Source: DASPWV01 sp046727855
GTDB taxonomy: Bacteria > Acidobacteriota > Vicinamibacteria > Vicinamibacterales > UBA2999
Direction: 5' to 3'
Length of the DNA: 15,684 nt
NCBI GenBank assembly: GCA_046727855.1
Contig: JBKPDL010000127.1
Location: forward strand, 1-15,684
Shown: positions 13,360-15,684 of the stretch, in pieces
Numbering within the stretch: the stretch's first letter is position 1
How the letters are laid out: the number at the start of each line of letters is the position of its first letter
Translations under genes and position numbers: made by a program
Notes under the pieces: model-generated
Database searches by the model: none
Seen by the model: only the letters and a program-made list of their open reading frames with translations
What the model was told of the DNA's origin: nothing

Positions 13360-14845
13360 CGCGCCGTGTGCCGATCGTCTCTGGTATCGCAGCCTCTATT
13401 GGCGTGTTGCGCTGGGTCTCTTTGCGTTTCTCGCGCTGATGCTCGCGGCCGAAGCGGGATTGCTCCTCTGGACATCCGATCGTCTGGCCGGCTCGATGCC
13501 GGCTCGCTCACCGCGCCGTCTGGCCGTGATGGTCGCATCGGATCTGGCGTCTGCGATCAGTGCAAATCCCGAACAGGATCTGCAGGAGTACGTCCGCGAT
13601 CAGTTCGGGCACATCGTGCAGACCTTTGTAGTCGTGATGCGCGACGGACGCGTCGCGTCGAACCACGACGACGTGCCGGAGCGATTGCGGCAGGCGATCA
13701 CCGTCGAGCGCCAGCGGATGGAGCAGTTCGGACGTGAAGGCCCGAGTGGACCTGGCGGTCCTGGAGGGCCTGAACGCGGGCGCGGCCGATCGCTTCCGCC
13801 AGACGTTCCATGGGAAAGCGCCGTAATCCGAGTCGAGGGACGGCCGACAGGGATTGTGTCCGTCATGACAGGACCGCCGCCGTTCTCGCGCGTTTTGCGC
13901 GCGATGGGTCCAACCATGGCCGTTGTCGCTGGCGCCGTGCTCATCTTCGGCACGGCGCTGATTGCCTTTTTCGTGTTCGGGCCCGCGCGCCGGCGTCTCA
14001 AGGAGGTGCAGTCGGCGACGGAGCGGCTGGGCGCGGGCGATCTCGCCGCGCGCGCACCGGAGCGCGGTGGCGACGAGGTGGCGGCCGTGGCGCGGTCCTT
14101 CAATCGGATGGCTGACGACCTGACCACTCGTACTCGCGCGCTCGAAAGCGCCGACCGCGCAAGGCGGCAGCTGCTCGCGGATGTTTCGCACGAGCTTCTG
14201 ACGCCGATCACAGCAATGCGCGGGTATCTCGAAACGCTCGCCATGCCCGAAGTGCAGCTCGACGCTGCAACCCGCGAACGCTATCTCAGCATCGTCAACG
14301 ACGAAACCCATCGGCTCGAGCACATCGTTGGCGATCTGCTCGATCTCGCGCGTCTCGAGGGCGGCGGCACCACGCTTCGCCGGGAACGCGTGGCGATTGC
14401 ATCGCTGTTCGATCGCGTGCGTGCGCGTCACGAGCGCGCGGCCGCGACGAAGGGCGTCGGATTGTCAACCGTGATTGGCAGAGGCGCCGAGTTCGTCGAA
14501 GGCGATCCGGAACGGCTTGAGCAGGCGCTACAGAACCTTGCCGCCAACGCGTTGCGGCACACTCCGGACGGCGGTGAAATCCGGCTCGAAGCCACCGTGA
14601 GCGGCGACCGCATTCACGTGCGCGTTCGTGATACGGGTGCGGGCATCCCGCCAGAACATCTTCCGCTGATCTTCGATCGCTTTTACAAGGCGGATGCCGC
14701 ACGAAAAGCCGCAGCCGGAAGCGGACTCGGGCTGTCGATTGTCAAGGCCATCGTGGAACGGCACGGCGGAACGATTGCCGCCAGCAACGATCGCGGAGCG
14801 GTGTTCGACATCTCGCTGCCGGCGGCTACACACGCTTCGCTTTGA
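13349..14845 (+). CDS. HAMP-domain sensor histidine kinase
   Basis: A 498-residue inner-membrane kinase that would phosphorylate the adjacent regulator. TM1 is at 18-41, a periplasmic domain at 42-187, TM2 at 188-211, HAMP at about 208-262 (ATERLGAGDLAARAPERGGD), and the dimerisation domain has H281 (ADVSHELLTPITAMRG). The ATPase domain has the N box NLAANAL (396-402), G1 DTGAGIP (428-434), F box (IFDRFYKAD) and G2 GSGLGLSIV (457-465). The periplasmic part carries a Gly/Pro/Arg-rich stretch at 130-148. ATG at 13349 overlaps the regulator by 11 bp, implying coupling. Its 3' end overlaps tadA on the other strand by 20 bp. The stimulus is unknown; cell-envelope or antimicrobial stress is plausible given the linked pump. 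Confidence 0.92.
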   Translation: MSTDAPCADRLWYRSLYWRVALGLFAFLALMLAAEAGLLLWTSDRLAGSMPARSPRRLAVMVASDLASAISANPEQDLQEYVRDQFGHIVQTFVVVMRDGRVASNHDDVPERLRQAITVERQRMEQFGREGPSGPGGPGGPERGRGRSLPPDVPWESAVIRVEGRPTGIVSVMTGPPPFSRVLRAMGPTMAVVAGAVLIFGTALIAFFVFGPARRRLKEVQSATERLGAGDLAARAPERGGDEVAAVARSFNRMADDLTTRTRALESADRARRQLLADVSHELLTPITAMRGYLETLAMPEVQLDAATRERYLSIVNDETHRLEHIVGDLLDLARLEGGGTTLRRERVAIASLFDRVRARHERAAATKGVGLSTVIGRGAEFVEGDPERLEQALQNLAANALRHTPDGGEIRLEATVSGDRIHVRVRDTGAGIPPEHLPLIFDRFYKADAARKAAAGSGLGLSIVKAIVERHGGTIAASNDRGAVFDISLPAATHASL

Positions 14846-15275
14846 AAAACTCCTGAATCATTGCACGGCATTCATCTTCGAGCACTCCAGCGAGGATCTC
14901 GAGACGATGATTCAGTCCGGGCGATTCGTGGGCGCGCACCGTTGATATCAATGCACCGCTTTTCGGCTCGGCCGCCCCGAACACGACCAGGCCGATGCGC
15001 GCGTGCACCATTGCGCCCACACACATCAAACATGGCTCAACGGTAACGTAGAGCGTCGCGCCGGTCAGCCGGTAGTTGCCTACCGCGCGTGCGGCTTCGC
15101 GCAGCGCGCCAATTTCGGCGTGCGCGGTGGGATCGTTCGAGCTCATCGGACGATTGCAGCCCGTCCCGACCACCCGGCCGTCCACCACAACAATGGCGCC
15201 GACGGGAACCTCGCCGAGGCTTCGAGCTCGCTCCGCTTCTGCGAGGGCCAGACGCATCGCGTCTTCGTCGGTCAC
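14826..15275 (-). CDS. tadA: tRNA adenosine(34) deaminase TadA
   Basis: A 149-residue zinc deaminase that converts A34 to inosine in the tRNA-Arg(ACG) anticodon. The zinc and catalytic residues are intact: H52 and E54 in AHAEIGALREA, and C82 and C85 in VEPCLMCVGAMVHARI. The upstream N42-R-P stretch (GCNRPMSSNDPTAHAE) and RLTGATLYVT are typical of TadA rather than cytidine or guanine deaminases. The start is GTG at 15273-15275, with GGGA about 8 bp upstream. The C-terminal end (EECRAMIQEFFKAKR) matches the TadA tail. The gene converges on the sensor kinase with a 20-bp overlap, and diverges from the secreted-protein gene at 15320 across 44 bp. Confidence 0.95.
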   Translation of the reverse strand: MTDEDAMRLALAEAERARSLGEVPVGAIVVVDGRVVGTGCNRPMSSNDPTAHAEIGALREAARAVGNYRLTGATLYVTVEPCLMCVGAMVHARIGLVVFGAAEPKSGALISTVRAHESPGLNHRLEILAGVLEDECRAMIQEFFKAKRV

Positions 15276-15304
15276 CTGGTGTCCCGCGCTGGCATGAGCG
15301 TGAG

Positions 15305-15310
15305 TATAAG
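15305..15310 (+). promoter_or_regulatory. Possible -10 box TATAAG
   Basis: TATAAG lies only 9 bases before the ATG at 15320 and no -35 is apparent. There is no Shine-Dalgarno sequence before that ATG either, so the message could be nearly leaderless. Weak evidence. Confidence 0.25.
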
Positions 15311-15319
15311 ATCGACCCC

Positions 15320-15684
15320 ATGCGCGCTGTTCTCGCGGTGATCGTCTCGCTGAGTGTGGTTGGTCTCGCGGCCCACCAAAGCGACATTTTCATCACGCTC
15401 GGCACGACCAGTGCCGACGCCAACAACAGGATCATCGGCAGCTTCACCACGGGCGCCGTTTCGCTCGTCGGCGAGGCCACCGTATTCAAGGCCGCCAGTC
15501 CCGAGCAGCGGGCAGCCTTGGTGCGCGCCGTCATTGGCGCCGTGCGCGCGTACACCGAAACCGAGGATTTCGCCAGTCGCTACGCGCGCTTCCGCGAGTT
15601 TCAACGCCCGGAGCGGCCGTCAGTTCCGCAAAACGGCGAGGAGGCTCGGGCCGCGCAGCAGAAGCAACTCGACGAAGTGGTTGA
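15320..15684 (+). CDS. Secreted protein of unknown function (5' part, cut by window end)
   Basis: The frame is open from ATG at 15320 to the window edge (121 codons seen). Residues 1-18 form a likely signal peptide (MRAVLAVIVSLSVVGLAA). A short beta-like stretch (DIFITLGTTSADANNRIIGS) and an alanine-rich, charged helical region (PEQRAALVRAVIGAVRAYTE, FASRYARFREFQ) follow. The seen part ends in a polar Gln/Glu-rich stretch (NGEEARAAQQKQLDE). I do not recognise the family. It could be a periplasmic helical protein. A weak TATAAG is upstream and no ribosome site is visible. The gene diverges from tadA. Confidence 0.6.
   Translation, partial: MRAVLAVIVSLSVVGLAAHQSDIFITLGTTSADANNRIIGSFTTGAVSLVGEATVFKAASPEQRAALVRAVIGAVRAYTETEDFASRYARFREFQRPERPSVPQNGEEARAAQQKQLDEVV

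Noticed and set aside
1..15684. CRISPR array, insertion sequence or defence island
   Set aside because: No regularly spaced repeats, no transposase and no recognised defence gene were seen; only the integrase end of an element is present.

Overview
The window looks like chromosomal DNA of a GC-rich, Gram-negative-type soil bacterium. Outer-membrane proteins (a TonB-dependent receptor and a small beta-barrel), carboxypeptidase-regulatory-like repeats, a MacAB-type exporter and GC-rich palindromic intergenic repeats together suggest Acidobacteriota, possibly the Vicinamibacteria. This placement is an inference from gene style; no marker gene settles it.

Region 1 (1-1663) is the end of an integrated element. 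The 3' part of a small helix-turn-helix protein (1-266, +) converges on a tyrosine integrase (263-1498, -). The integrase lies beside the 3' end of a tRNA-Ser(CGA) gene (1573-1663, -), the classic arrangement of a tRNA-targeted island whose body lies left of the window. Region 2 (1664-1843) holds the tRNA promoter and three palindromic REP-like units.

Region 3 (1844-7735) is a surface-signalling locus. An ECF sigma factor, a FecR-type anti-sigma/sensor and an STN-domain TonB-dependent receptor form a compact leftward operon, with a small secreted beta-barrel protein diverging from it. A secreted protein with three carboxypeptidase-regulatory-like (Ig-like) domains converges on the barrel gene. 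Region 4 (7932-8933, +) is a pair of small cytosolic genes, YciI-like and DUF3891-like. Their leader has competing stem-loops, and repeat debris lies downstream (8934-9108).

Region 5 (9109-14845) is a tripartite-type macrolide/peptide exporter (MacA-like adaptor, separate ATPase, separate MacB-like FtsX permease) transcribed leftward. It diverges from an OmpR-family response regulator and a HAMP sensor kinase transcribed rightward. The region between them has a striking symmetric array of GTGGC half-sites, probably the operator through which the two-component system controls itself and the pump. Region 6 (14826-15684) holds tadA and the start of an unrecognised secreted protein.

I see no CRISPR array, no insertion sequence and no clear defence system. 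The least explained items are the 61-bp dyad operator, the mutually exclusive stems at 7836-7885, and the HD-like residue layout of the DUF3891 protein.
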